Assembly (NCBI RefSeq): GCF_000499525.1 | Contig: NZ_HG529275.1 | Location: forward strand, 34,833 to 98,832 | Source of the DNA: Faecalimicrobium dakarense | GTDB taxonomy: Bacteria; Bacillota; Clostridia; Peptostreptococcales; Peptostreptococcaceae | Reading direction: 5' to 3' | DNA length: 64,000 bases | In this document: positions 1 through 8,409 of the stretch, piece by piece | Layout of the letters: each line of letters opens with the position of its first letter | Numbering within the stretch: the stretch's first letter is position 1 | Position numbers and translations under genes: made by a program | Notes under the pieces: generated by a model | What the model saw: the letters and a program-made list of their open reading frames with translations, nothing else | Told to the model about the DNA's origin: nothing | The model's database searches: none

Positions 1-1
1 G

Positions 2-142
2 AAGACATTTTCTTTAGATACAGATAATCAAGAAGCAAAACAAATGTTTAATCAACTTGCAAATACAATGGAAACTGTACAACAAACGATTCAATCAAGA
101 GTTGACTTTATAAAACAAGAAGAACCTCAATATGATAAATAA
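2..142 (+). CDS. DUF1657 family protein, C-terminal part
   Basis: The window opens inside this gene; only the last 46 codons are present, in frame from base 2 to a TAA at 140-142. The visible tail holds Asp/Gln/Ala/Lys residues, a run of Gln-rich helix and the ending RVDFIKQEEPQYDK. The arginine-valine plus EEPQY ending is typical of DUF1657, a family of about 70-residue helical proteins in spore-forming Firmicutes, often found near spoVA and other sporulation genes. A hairpin follows the stop. The function of the family is unknown. The assignment rests on the C-terminal motif only. Confidence 0.6.
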   Translation, partial: KTFSLDTDNQEAKQMFNQLANTMETVQQTIQSRVDFIKQEEPQYDK

Positions 143-150
143 TTAATTAA

Positions 151-190
151 TATACTCTCATATCTAGTTAAATATGGGAGTATATTTATA
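151..190 (+). terminator. Hairpin terminator after the DUF1657 gene
   Basis: TATACTCTCATAT (151-163) pairs with ATATGGGAGTATA (172-184), with one G-U pair, followed by a short T-rich stretch. It lies 9 bases after the stop codon. Confidence 0.6.
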
Positions 191-216
191 TACTTAAAGA
201 AAAATTAATATATACC

Positions 217-374
217 GAGGAAATCCAAAATGTCCTATAGGTGCTAATATAATAAAGAAAAATTGGAGATATATATTTGACGAAGAGAAAATATATTTTG
301 AATTTTATGATGAGAGGTGCCATTTCAGAAAAGATACTGTTATGGAGATTTACGTTCCAGTAATAGAAAAATAA
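217..374 (+). pseudogene. Relic of a GyrI-like/effector-binding domain protein
   Basis: There is no start codon or ribosome site, but one frame runs open to a TAA at 372-374. It reads like the end of a GyrI-like effector-binding domain: a Trp near the middle, then IYFEFYDERC and the terminal strand MEIYVPVIEK. AraC/MerR-type effector-binding domains characteristically end in a strand of the form xEIYIPxxx. Only about 50 residues remain of a domain of about 150, so I read it as the 3-prime scar of a deleted gene. A terminator follows directly. Confidence 0.5.
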
Positions 375-390
375 ATAAAAAACACTTTAT

Positions 391-425
391 AAAACCGTAT
401 CATTAGTAAGTGATACGGTTTTATA
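391..425 (+). terminator. Strong intrinsic terminator
   Basis: AAAACCGTATCA (391-402) and TGATACGGTTTT (411-422) form a perfect 12-bp stem with an 8-base loop, followed by T-rich sequence. It probably belonged to the decayed gene just upstream. Confidence 0.75.
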
Positions 426-553
426 TTGCAAAAATCGTCATAAAGTTACAAATTTGTCTTTAAAATCTATTTTATTTACAATAAAAATATTAAATGATAA
501 AATTAATATAAATTAAAATAATATATAGATTTAAAATTAAGAAGGAGACGAAA

Positions 554-1357
554 GTGAAGAAAATATTAAAATTCTGCTTAGGTTTAGTTTTATTTTCAGC
601 AATAATAGCTTTAGGAATATTTGTAGTTTGGGCAATTGCATCAGTATTAGTAGTAAAGTATCTATTTAAACTAAGAGGGAAGTATGAAAATCCTAAAGAT
701 TGTCTAAAAGAAGGTAAAAATATAATAGCAATAGTAGCAGGAATTATACTATTAATTGTAGTGCCTATAAATTTTATTAAAACATCGAAAGAATATGACA
801 AAGAGCAAAAAATAAAACAAGAGCAACAAGCTATATTAGAGCAAGAAGAAAAGATAGAATATGAAATAAAAAAGAAAGAAAAAGAGATAAAAAAAGAAAG
901 AGCTAAGGTATTAAATGCTAAGGCTAGAGTTGAAAAAGAAATAAAAAGTGAAAAAGATTATAATAAAGTAATTGCATTAACAAAAGAGGAAATAGAAAAA
1001 CACAATATAACAGAAGAAGAAATAGAAAAGTTTAATGAAGATGTAGAAAATGCAATAATAAAGCTTAAAGATGATAAAATGGCAGCTCCATATGAAAAAG
1101 CAGCGAGGAAATACGTTTCAGGGAATACAAGCTATGTTTCACCTAAGTTAGGAAGTTCTAATTATAGCTTTAATGAAGATAAGTCAGTATGTACCATAAC
1201 GGGAACATATAGAAGTAAAAATTCATATGGATTGGATGTAAGGGGGCGTTATAGCATTGAATTTGATACATCTTCTGGAGAGATGATTAATGAGTTTATT
1301 GGAGATGAAAAAATAACAAATCAAAACATCAACAAGCAAAGTAAAAATGTAAATTAG
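554..1357 (+). CDS. Membrane protein with two N-terminal helices and a coiled coil
   Basis: 267 residues from a GTG start preceded by AAGGAGAC at 7-base spacing. Two hydrophobic segments (about residues 7-38 and 56-76) form an N-terminal membrane anchor. Residues 80-175 are extremely rich in Lys/Glu/Gln with heptad-like character, so a long coiled coil is expected. The C-terminal 90 residues (Tyr/Ser/Gly-rich, with a CTITGTYRSKN segment) look like a small extracellular or cytoplasmic beta domain. I recognise no family. The downstream gene is a lipoprotein, so both may act at the envelope. No enzymatic motif is visible. Confidence 0.75.
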   Translation: MKKILKFCLGLVLFSAIIALGIFVVWAIASVLVVKYLFKLRGKYENPKDCLKEGKNIIAIVAGIILLIVVPINFIKTSKEYDKEQKIKQEQQAILEQEEKIEYEIKKKEKEIKKERAKVLNAKARVEKEIKSEKDYNKVIALTKEEIEKHNITEEEIEKFNEDVENAIIKLKDDKMAAPYEKAARKYVSGNTSYVSPKLGSSNYSFNEDKSVCTITGTYRSKNSYGLDVRGRYSIEFDTSSGEMINEFIGDEKITNQNINKQSKNVN

Positions 1358-1478
1358 TTATAATAAAATCAATATCTATAATGTACATATTTATAAAACA
1401 TAAATTTTAAAAAATAATTAAAACGTTTTAATTAAAATTAATGTCTAATAAATAGAAAACATTCAAAGGAGATAAAAT

Positions 1479-2294
1479 ATGAAAAAGACAATAAAACTAA
1501 TAAGCATAATAGTAATTACACTATTTGCACTAAGTGCATGCAACAAAGAAAATCCACAAAATGCTGTAAATGAATATGTAAACTTAAATAAAGAAGGCAA
1601 GTCAACAAGTATAAATGAATATGCCCTAGATTTAATGTACCCTACACATAGACCTGAAGGTGGAGTGCCTAAAGAAGTAATAAACACAATAGATAACTTT
1701 ATAGCAAACATAGATACTGAAATATTATCAGAAGAAATAAATAAAGATAATGCAAAAGTAGAGCTACAAGTAAAAGGAGTAAACTTTATTAAAGAGGGAA
1801 TAAAGATAAATAAAGAAAGATTAGATGCTATTAATAAAGGAATTTATAATCCAACAGAAGATATTACAATTACATTTAAAAAAGCAATAGAAAACGGAGA
1901 AATAGAAACTAGAAAAAGAATAATAAACTTAACTAAGGTAGATAAAGGGTGGAAAGTAAATGAAGATGATATAAACAAAGTAATACTAGGTGTAGATAAA
2001 ACTATGGAAATGAAATTATATTTATCTGAAGCGTCTCAGGGGGGAGAATTGGAAGTAAAAGAATTATCAATCGAAGATTCATTAAAATATGTTAAAGAAA
2101 TTCTGGGAGATAATATAGAAGAAGTAAATAGAGTATACGAAGAAGAAGTAGGGGTTGATGAAGTCACATATAAAGTAGGCAAGCACTTGATTAATGTAAG
2201 ATATATGTACCCATATAAAACTCAAGGAAATGAAACTTTAAATGAATATGATAAAACTAAAACTTATGGTATTTACTTTAGTTTAGAAAAATAA
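1479..2294 (+). CDS. Predicted lipoprotein of unknown function
   Basis: 271 residues with a good AAAGGAG site and ATG start. The N-terminus is a classic lipoprotein signal: Lys residues, a hydrophobic core and the lipobox LSAC, with Cys21 as the lipidated residue. The mature part is hydrophilic, with two apparent domains: roughly residues 25-165 (VNEYVNLNKEGK, then an ITFKKAI...GWKV segment that resembles DUF4878/DUF5105-like lipoproteins) and residues 175-271. It is expected to sit on the outer face of the membrane. The function is unknown; the family resemblance is weak and by eye only. Confidence 0.75.
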   Translation: MKKTIKLISIIVITLFALSACNKENPQNAVNEYVNLNKEGKSTSINEYALDLMYPTHRPEGGVPKEVINTIDNFIANIDTEILSEEINKDNAKVELQVKGVNFIKEGIKINKERLDAINKGIYNPTEDITITFKKAIENGEIETRKRIINLTKVDKGWKVNEDDINKVILGVDKTMEMKLYLSEASQGGELEVKELSIEDSLKYVKEILGDNIEEVNRVYEEEVGVDEVTYKVGKHLINVRYMYPYKTQGNETLNEYDKTKTYGIYFSLEK

Positions 2295-2318
2295 AAATTA
2301 TATAACATTAAATTATGC

Positions 2319-2358
2319 AAAAAGAGTGAACTTTTAATTAGAAGTACACTCTTTTTAT
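2319..2358 (+). terminator. Intrinsic terminator after the lipoprotein gene
   Basis: AAAAAGAGTG (2319-2328) pairs with CACTCTTTTT (2347-2356). The T run continues the right arm. Confidence 0.7.
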
Positions 2359-2517
2359 TAGTTTATATGTTGTATAATATATATAAGAAAAATTATCTAC
2401 TTTATTTATCCTTAATTTTAATATTCTAAAAAATAATTCAAAATCATAATATATTTATAGTAATTAATAAGAAGTAGACAAGCAAGCCAATATTCAAACT
2501 ACAATAGAGGTGAGTTA

Positions 2518-3573
2518 ATGAATACTAAAAGTATAATAGAAAAACTATATCAAACTAATAATGCATCTAAAGAGGAATTACTATATCTAATAAATAATAT
2601 CAATTACAATTCAAAAGGACTACTTATTCAAAAAGCAAATGAAACAAGACAAATACATTTTAAAAATAAAGTTTATATGAGAGGACTTATAGAACTTACA
2701 AGTTATTGTAAAAAAGACTGTATGTACTGTGGTCTTAGAAAGAGTAATAAAAACTTAAGTAGATATAGACTAACTAAAGAAGAAGTCCTAGAGTGTGCAA
2801 TAAAAGGGGACAAACTAGGATACAAAACCTTTGTACTACAAGGAGGAGAAGATTCTTATTTTACAGATGAAAAAATAATAGAAATTGTAAAGTCTATAAA
2901 ATCTAAATTTCCACAAAATGCAATAACGCTATCTTTAGGAGAAAGAAGCTATGAATCTTACCAAAAAATATTTGATGCAGGAGCAGATAGATATTTATTA
3001 AGGCATGAAAGTGCATCTAAAAAACTATACGAAGACATACACCCAAAAGAAAATTTTGAAAATAGAAGAAATTGTTTAAGAGATTTAAAAGAAATAGGTT
3101 ATCAAGTAGGAGCAGGATTTATGGTTGGAATACCGAATCAAACTAATGAAGACTTGGTTAATGATTTGCTATTTGTTAAAGAGTTAAATCCAGCAATGTG
3201 TGGAATAGGACCATTTATACCTCATAAAGACACACCATTTAGAGATTACAATCATGGAAGCTTAGAAAAAACAATAATAATGTTAGCAATAGTAAGGCTT
3301 TTACTTCCAAAAGTATTACTACCAGCAACTACTGCACTATCAAGCATTGACAAAAATGGTAGAGAAATGGGACTTAAGGCAGGAGGCAATGTTATTATGC
3401 CAAACTTATCTCCTATGGAAGTTAGAAAGAAGTACTCACTATATAACAATAAAGCATATATATTAGATGAAGATGCGGAGTATAGAAAAATAATAGAAGA
3501 AAAAATAAAAATGTCTGGATTTGAGTTAGAAGTAAGTAGAGGGGATAATCCTGACTGGGAAATAGGGGAATAG
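2518..3573 (+). CDS. hydE: [FeFe] hydrogenase maturase HydE (radical SAM)
   Basis: 351 residues. HydE is a radical S-adenosylmethionine enzyme that, with HydG and HydF, assembles the diiron subcluster of the [FeFe]-hydrogenase active site in the cytoplasm. The radical-SAM cluster motif CX3CX2C is visible as CKKDCMYC (Cys64, Cys68, Cys71), followed by CGLRKSN, which is typical of HydE. The later GAGFMVGIPNQT and MCGIGPFIPH blocks also fit HydE/BioB-like barrels. Length matches the family. The ATG has AGAGGTGA 4-5 bases upstream. The hydG start lies only 3 bases after the stop, and hydF follows, so the three form one operon. No hydrogenase structural gene lies in this window. Confidence 0.95.
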   Translation: MNTKSIIEKLYQTNNASKEELLYLINNINYNSKGLLIQKANETRQIHFKNKVYMRGLIELTSYCKKDCMYCGLRKSNKNLSRYRLTKEEVLECAIKGDKLGYKTFVLQGGEDSYFTDEKIIEIVKSIKSKFPQNAITLSLGERSYESYQKIFDAGADRYLLRHESASKKLYEDIHPKENFENRRNCLRDLKEIGYQVGAGFMVGIPNQTNEDLVNDLLFVKELNPAMCGIGPFIPHKDTPFRDYNHGSLEKTIIMLAIVRLLLPKVLLPATTALSSIDKNGREMGLKAGGNVIMPNLSPMEVRKKYSLYNNKAYILDEDAEYRKIIEEKIKMSGFELEVSRGDNPDWEIGE

Positions 3574-3576
3574 ATA

Positions 3577-4952
3577 ATGTTTATAAATCATGAATACATA
3601 TATAAAATATTAGATGAGACTAAAAATCCATCAAATGAAGAAATAAAAGAAATTTTAGAAAAAGCTAAAAAAGACTTGGTTTATCTTATAAAGATATAGC
3701 AATATTACTTCAAGCTGAGGATGAAAAAGATTTAGATGAAATTTATTCTTTAGCTGGGGAAATTAAAAAAGACATATATGGAAAAAGAATAGTAGTATTT
3801 GCACCTTTATATGTAAGCGATCACTGTGTAAATAATTGTGTTTATTGTGGATACAAAAGAGATAATAGCTTTAACAGAAGAAGACTTACAATGAAAGAAG
3901 TAGAAGAAGAAGTAAGAATACTAGAGAAAATGGGACATAAAAGATTAGCATTAGAACTTGGAGAAGATCCAGTTAATGCTCCAATTGATTATGTTCTTGA
4001 ATGTTTAGATACAATTTATAAAACTCAAAATGAAAATGGTCAAATAAGAAGAGTCAATGTAAATATAGCAGCCACTACAGCCCAAAACTACAAATTGTTA
4101 CAAGAAAAAGGAATCGGTACATATATATTATTTCAAGAAACTTATCACAAACCTACTTATGAAAAAATGCATCCAAAATCATTAAAAGGAGATTATGAAT
4201 ATCATTTAACTGCTTTTGATAGAGCAATGGAAGGTGGTATCGATGATGTTGGCGCAGGTGTTTTATTTGGATTATCTGATCCGAGATTTGAAGTATTAGC
4301 TCTTATGATGCATAATGCTCATTTAGAAGAAAAATATGGAGTAGGATTTCATACAATATCAGTTCCAAGACTTCAACCTGCAAATGGTGTAACACTAGAA
4401 AATTATCCAAATCTATTAACTGATAAAATGTTTACAAAAGTTGTAACAATACTAAGACTAGCAGTACCTTTTACAGGTCTTATACTTTCAACTAGAGAAA
4501 GTGCTTCTATGAGAAGAGAATTATTAAAATATGGAGTATCTCAAATAAGTGCAGGTTCATCAACTGGAGTTGGTGGATATAAAGAAAGAGAAGAAGGAAA
4601 AGAAGTACAGCAATTTAAGACTAACGATGAAAGAAGTCCAATAGAAATTTTAAAAGAATTATTAGATGATGGTTATATACCAAGTTATTGCACAGCTTGC
4701 TATAGAAAAGGAAGAACAGGGGATAGATTTATGAGCCTAGCAAAATCAGGTAATATAAAATACGTTTGTGAACCTAATGCATTAATGACATTACTAGAAT
4801 TTTCCCTAGATTATTCAGACGAAGAATTATATGAAAAAGCATTACAAGTAATAAATAAAGAAGTTGAAAATATAGAAAGAGAAGATATTAAAAAACTTAC
4901 TAAAGAGAATATAAAAAAGATGAAAAACGGGGAAAGAGATTTTTATTTATAA
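3577..4952 (+). pseudogene. hydG: HydG, [FeFe] hydrogenase maturase, split by a 1-base frameshift
   Basis: HydG is the radical SAM tyrosine lyase that makes the CO and cyanide ligands of the hydrogenase H-cluster. The gene starts with ATG at 3577 and reads 40 HydG-like codons before a premature TAG at 3697. The rest of the protein continues in the -1 frame from about 3672. Adding one A to the A6 run at 3667-3672 restores a single 458-residue protein through AKKRLGLSYKDIA. The radical-SAM motif CVNNCVYC sits in the part that lies before the first downstream ATG (3891), so a product started there would be inactive. The C-terminal second-cluster motif CTACYRKGRTGDRF is intact. It may be an assembly error, a true null, or rescued by slippage on the A run. 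Confidence 0.88.
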
Positions 4953-4962
4953 GGAGGATAAA

Positions 4963-6150
4963 ATGAACAATACTCCAAATTCAAATAGAAAACATATAGG
5001 AATATACGGAAATACTAATAGTGGTAAATCATCATTAATGAATAGAATACTTAATCAAGAGATATCACTAGTTTCAAATATTGAAGGGACAACAACAGAC
5101 CCAGTCCAAAAGGCTATGGAACTTATACCCTTTGGGCCAGTTCTTTTAATAGATACAGCAGGACTTGAAGATAAAAGTGAGTTAGGTACAATAAGAATAA
5201 AGAAAAGCTTTGAATTTTTAAAAAGACTAGACTTTGCAATATACGTAGTTGATGGAGAGAACTTAGATATAGATACTTATAAAATATGGAAAAAAGAAGC
5301 TAGTAAATACAACATATCTCATATGGTTGTTGTAAACAAACTAGATAAATTAAATAAAGATGAAATAGAAAATGCAAATAAACTATTTAATAATCCTCTA
5401 TTTATATCTGCAAGTAATAACGACAATATAGATAAATTAAAAGATAATTTAATAAAACACTTAGAAATAGAAGAAGATGAAAAAACAATACTTGGAGATG
5501 TACTTCCATATGGTTCAAAAGTTGTTTTGGTAGTTCCAATAGATTCAGAAGCACCAAAGGGTAGAATAATACTTCCTCAAGTTCAAGTTATAAGAGACTG
5601 CTTAGACCATGGTATAAAAATTTATGTAGTAAGAGATACAGAACTTAATGAAGCTATAAATGAATTAGATAATATTGATTTAGTTGTAACAGACTCACAA
5701 GCATTTAAAGAAGTAGAAAATATCATACCAAAAGATATGAATTTGACTAGCTTTTCAATATTATTCGCAAGACAAAAAGGAGAGCTTAAAGAGTTTTTAA
5801 AAGGGTGTGAAAAATTAAAAGATTTAAAATTAGGGGATAAAGTATTAATATGTGAAAGCTGTACTCATAATGTATCTCATGAAGATATAGGAAGAGTAAA
5901 AATACCAAGAATGCTTAAAAAATTAGTAGGTGGAGATTTAGATATTGAATATAAGGTAGGTTATGACTTTAAGGAAGATGTAGAAAAATATGACCTCATA
6001 ATTCATTGCGGTGCTTGTATGGTAAATAGAAAAAGTATAATAAATAAGATAAATATATGTAGAGAAAAAAATGTAGCTATAACTAACTATGGAATGGTAA
6101 TAGCATATTTTACAAATATACTTGATAGATCGGTAAATATATTTAAATAA
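4963..6150 (+). CDS. hydF: [FeFe] hydrogenase maturation GTPase HydF
   Basis: 395 residues. HydF is the scaffold GTPase that receives the diiron precursor made by HydE and HydG and hands it to the hydrogenase. The N-terminal GTPase domain has a P-loop GNTNSGKS (residues 16-23), a G3 motif DTAG and a G4 motif NKLD. The C-terminal cluster-binding part shows CTHN and, about 50 residues on, HCGAC, matching the HydF CxH...HCxxC ligand set. It starts 10 bases after hydG with an AAGGAGG site, so it is co-transcribed with hydEG. Length is normal. Confidence 0.95.
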   Translation: MNNTPNSNRKHIGIYGNTNSGKSSLMNRILNQEISLVSNIEGTTTDPVQKAMELIPFGPVLLIDTAGLEDKSELGTIRIKKSFEFLKRLDFAIYVVDGENLDIDTYKIWKKEASKYNISHMVVVNKLDKLNKDEIENANKLFNNPLFISASNNDNIDKLKDNLIKHLEIEEDEKTILGDVLPYGSKVVLVVPIDSEAPKGRIILPQVQVIRDCLDHGIKIYVVRDTELNEAINELDNIDLVVTDSQAFKEVENIIPKDMNLTSFSILFARQKGELKEFLKGCEKLKDLKLGDKVLICESCTHNVSHEDIGRVKIPRMLKKLVGGDLDIEYKVGYDFKEDVEKYDLIIHCGACMVNRKSIINKINICREKNVAITNYGMVIAYFTNILDRSVNIFK

Positions 6151-6160
6151 AAACCATTAA

Positions 6161-6207
6161 TTGAAAAAGTGTGCATCATTATGAAAATAAGATGTACACT
6201 TTTTCAA
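6161..6207. terminator. Bidirectional terminator between hydF and the convergent Fe-S gene
   Basis: TTGAAAAAGTGTGCATC (6161-6177) pairs with GATGTACACTTTTTCAA (6191-6207), a 17-bp stem with one G-U pair. The A and T arms suit termination in both directions. Confidence 0.8.
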
Positions 6208-6223
6208 TAATAAAATTAATTTA

Positions 6224-6478
6224 TTATTTATCCTTATACTTATTGAATACATAAACAATATCAGAATAGCAACAAGTTCCTTTTGGGTTATTTACAGCAC
6301 AATTACTATCTTTCATTGCACCAGTTATTTTTATAACTTCTTTTACAGTTAAAGCCCCCTGTGAAATAGCATTCTTAATGTCAGATTCACTTACATGATT
6401 GCAGTAACATACATATTCTCCAATAGTAACGTCTTGATTAATATTAGAATCGCAACAACAACATTTTTCTTCCATCAT
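6224..6478 (-). CDS. BFD-like [2Fe-2S] protein
   Basis: 84 residues on the minus strand, AGGAGG 8 bases before the first of two adjacent ATG codons. The core CYCNHVSESDIKNAI, then GALTVKEVIKITGAM, then CAVNNPKGTCC is the four-cysteine pattern of the bacterioferritin-associated-ferredoxin-like (Fer2_BFD) fold, which binds a [2Fe-2S] cluster. The arrangement CxC plus C-x6-8-C with NPKG matches the small stand-alone clostridial version. Unusually, it also carries four consecutive cysteines near the N-terminus (CCCC, residues 6-9), which are outside the usual domain. It is convergent with hydF and shares its terminator. Role is probably electron transfer or Fe-S handling; the partner is unknown. 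Confidence 0.8.
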   Translation of the reverse strand: MMEEKCCCCDSNINQDVTIGEYVCYCNHVSESDIKNAISQGALTVKEVIKITGAMKDSNCAVNNPKGTCCYSDIVYVFNKYKDK

Positions 6479-6665
6479 TTTGTCATCCTCCTAAGTATAT
6501 TAACAATTATATGATTGTTATATTTTGGTATATTAAATTATACCATGAATTCTAATTAGACTATATATTTTACCTATATAAACCAAGAATATAAATAAAT
6601 ATGTAGAAATATGCTTTATTAAAGCATATAATTTAAGTGTAGGTTTTAATGAATAGGGGGATTTT

Positions 6666-7091
6666 ATGGAAGAATTTAAATTGTACCAATCAGGAATTCA
6701 TTATAGTAACGTATACATAGGCGAATATGAAGTATTACATGAAAGATTAAATTTAGATAATAATAAATTTAATTTTAAAAGTGTACTAAGTGAAAAAGGT
6801 AATGAACTATACATAGAAAATTTCAAAATAAATATTTTAGAAATAAAAAATAAAATTTCAAATTATAAAAAGGTATTTGAAAAAAATTATGAAATAAACG
6901 AAAAAATTATTACTGAATATAATGAAGAGTATTCAAAACTAGATGAATATACTTATGTTCAAAGAAAAAAGAAATTTCCATTAGATATTATTGTAGTCAA
7001 TAATGAATTAGTAGGATTTATATGCATATCAGAGGAAAGTGCTACAGTATTAGTAAAAGAAGGTTATGAAGACTATAGTCCATTAAAATAG
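6666..7091 (+). CDS. Hypothetical protein, 141 residues
   Basis: A single small gene with a TAGGGGG site 5 bases before the ATG. No signal peptide or membrane segment is visible. The first half is charged and probably alpha/beta; residues 75-110 look helical (NEKIITEYNEEYSKLDEYTYVQ), and the last 30 residues form strands (FPLDIIVVNNELVGFICIS). I recognise no family. A rho-independent terminator follows, so it is probably monocistronic. Confidence 0.7.
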   Translation: MEEFKLYQSGIHYSNVYIGEYEVLHERLNLDNNKFNFKSVLSEKGNELYIENFKINILEIKNKISNYKKVFEKNYEINEKIITEYNEEYSKLDEYTYVQRKKKFPLDIIVVNNELVGFICISEESATVLVKEGYEDYSPLK

Positions 7092-7152
7092 CGACTTCAA
7101 GATGTTTATTTGCAAAAATTTACAATACACAAGAAAACGTTTGTTTATAAAA

Positions 7153-7192
7153 TAAAAACGCCACCTAACGAAATGGAAGGTGGTGTTTTTAT
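7153..7192 (+). terminator. Intrinsic terminator
   Basis: AAAACGCCACCT pairs with AGGTGGTGTTTTT across 7154-7190, a GC-rich stem with a T run. Confidence 0.8.
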
Positions 7193-7255
7193 TATATATG
7201 AAAAAATAGGAAATTTGTATATAATAAAATTATAATTAACGTAAGGGGAGAAGCT

Positions 7256-7867
7256 ATGAAAGAAGAAACTATTGGGATTATAGTTCAAAACTATCATTAT
7301 GGAATACTTCTTAACTACATAGTAGGGGATGTAGTTAAAGAAGATGAAAAAATTAATGATACAATAGAAAGAATGATTAAGAAAAGCTTTAATACGTATT
7401 TATTTAGAAAAGTAAAAAAATATAAAGAAAAATTAAAATACGGGGATAAAGAAATAACAATGTATCTAGTAGAACTTGTAGGATATAACGAAGAGATAAA
7501 TGAAAAGTTTAAATTTATAGATAGAGATGAAATATTAGATGAATTACCAAATTCGAATTATAAAGACTTTTTGAGAAGAAACATAATAAAGTATGAAGAA
7601 TACGATAATTCTATTTGTAATTTATTCAATATAATAATACTAGAGCGTATAGTAACTATATTAGGTACAATAGATAGGGAACTTAAAATAGATTTACTTT
7701 GGATTAATATTAGTGCTTTAATAATAAGTTTTATAATATTAAGAATATATATAAATCCTAAACTAGCAAGATATTTAGCTAAGTTTGATACAAATACTAA
7801 AATTAAAATATTAAATTGGGTAGCACCTATTATAGGGATATTGTATATTGTAAGCTCAGTAATGTAG
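7256..7867 (+). CDS. Hypothetical protein with C-terminal membrane segments
   Basis: 203 residues, AAGGGGAG site 6 bases before the ATG. The first 140 residues are soluble and strongly charged. Two hydrophobic segments follow: about residues 151-166 (INISALIISFIILRIYI) and 186-203 at the very C-terminus. The protein should therefore be anchored by its C-terminal hairpin with the N-terminal domain in the cytoplasm. No family or motif recognised. No clear operon with the neighbours (gaps of about 110 bases). Confidence 0.7.
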   Translation: MKEETIGIIVQNYHYGILLNYIVGDVVKEDEKINDTIERMIKKSFNTYLFRKVKKYKEKLKYGDKEITMYLVELVGYNEEINEKFKFIDRDEILDELPNSNYKDFLRRNIIKYEEYDNSICNLFNIIILERIVTILGTIDRELKIDLLWINISALIISFIILRIYINPKLARYLAKFDTNTKIKILNWVAPIIGILYIVSSVM

Positions 7868-7976
7868 AATATAAGCTTAATAAACTAATAAAATATAAAT
7901 AATTATATAAGTTAAAATAGATAATTTATAAAATAATAGTATAATAAGATATAGATTAAAAAACAAGGAGAGAAAA

Positions 7977-8219
7977 ATGAAATACACTCAAGAAGAAATA
8001 GATATAATGCAAGCTAAAATAATAGAGATATTAAAAGAAAAAGGCGAAATGAGATTTGGTAAAATAGCAAAAGTTTTAATACATGCAGGAATGGCAGAGT
8101 CAAGTTTTGTAGTACTTACAATACTTCAAGGTGGATGCAAAGATCATAAAGACTTTAAGGGAGAGGACTTATTTACAAGTCCTAAAACAGGAGTATGGAG
8201 ATTGTCAGAAAGTAACTAA
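7977..8219 (+). CDS. Small protein, possible winged-helix fold
   Basis: 80 residues with an AAGGAGAG site. The sequence MQAKIIEILKEKGEMRFGKIAKVL suggests a winged-helix-type helix-turn-helix, and the end (LFTSPKTGVWRL) would be its wing strand. There is no catalytic motif. This is a fold guess by eye; a DNA-binding or adaptor role is possible but unproven. Confidence 0.65.
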   Translation: MKYTQEEIDIMQAKIIEILKEKGEMRFGKIAKVLIHAGMAESSFVVLTILQGGCKDHKDFKGEDLFTSPKTGVWRLSESN

Positions 8220-8272
8220 ATAGATACAGACCACCCACCGAACGAAACGTTAGGTAGTGTTAAGATAATAAA

Positions 8273-8312
8273 AAAAATGAGCATCTCAAATTAGAGATTG
8301 CTCATTTTTTAT
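8273..8312 (+). terminator. Intrinsic terminator
   Basis: An AAAATGAGCA(A)TCTC arm pairs with GAGATTGCTCATTTT across 8275-8309, ending in a T run. Confidence 0.75.
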
Positions 8313-8332
8313 TATTAAAGTTTAAAATGTTA

Positions 8333-8361
8333 TTTTGAGATACTATACTTTTTAGTATAAT
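8333..8361 (+). promoter_or_regulatory. Promoter of the 8.4-15.9 kb polysaccharide operon with an inverted repeat
   Basis: TATAAT at 8356-8361 with TTTTGA (8333-8338) 17 bases upstream gives a plausible sigma-A promoter. TATACT and AGTATA (8344-8349 and 8354-8359), separated by four T, form a perfect 6-bp inverted repeat overlapping the -10, so a repressor could act here. Confidence 0.5.
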
Positions 8362-8409
8362 ATCAGTTAGATATATTAAAAAAATTTTTATAAAATAAGG
8401 GGGATGAAT

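Noticed and set aside
490..801. Open frame on the minus strand
   Set aside because: It lies antisense to the membrane protein gene, has no ribosome site and has the composition of a shadow frame.
3667..3673. Programmed -1 frameshift signal in hydG
   Set aside because: The A run is not in the phase of a classical X XXY YYZ heptamer and no stimulatory stem is obvious. Transcript slippage or an error is more likely.
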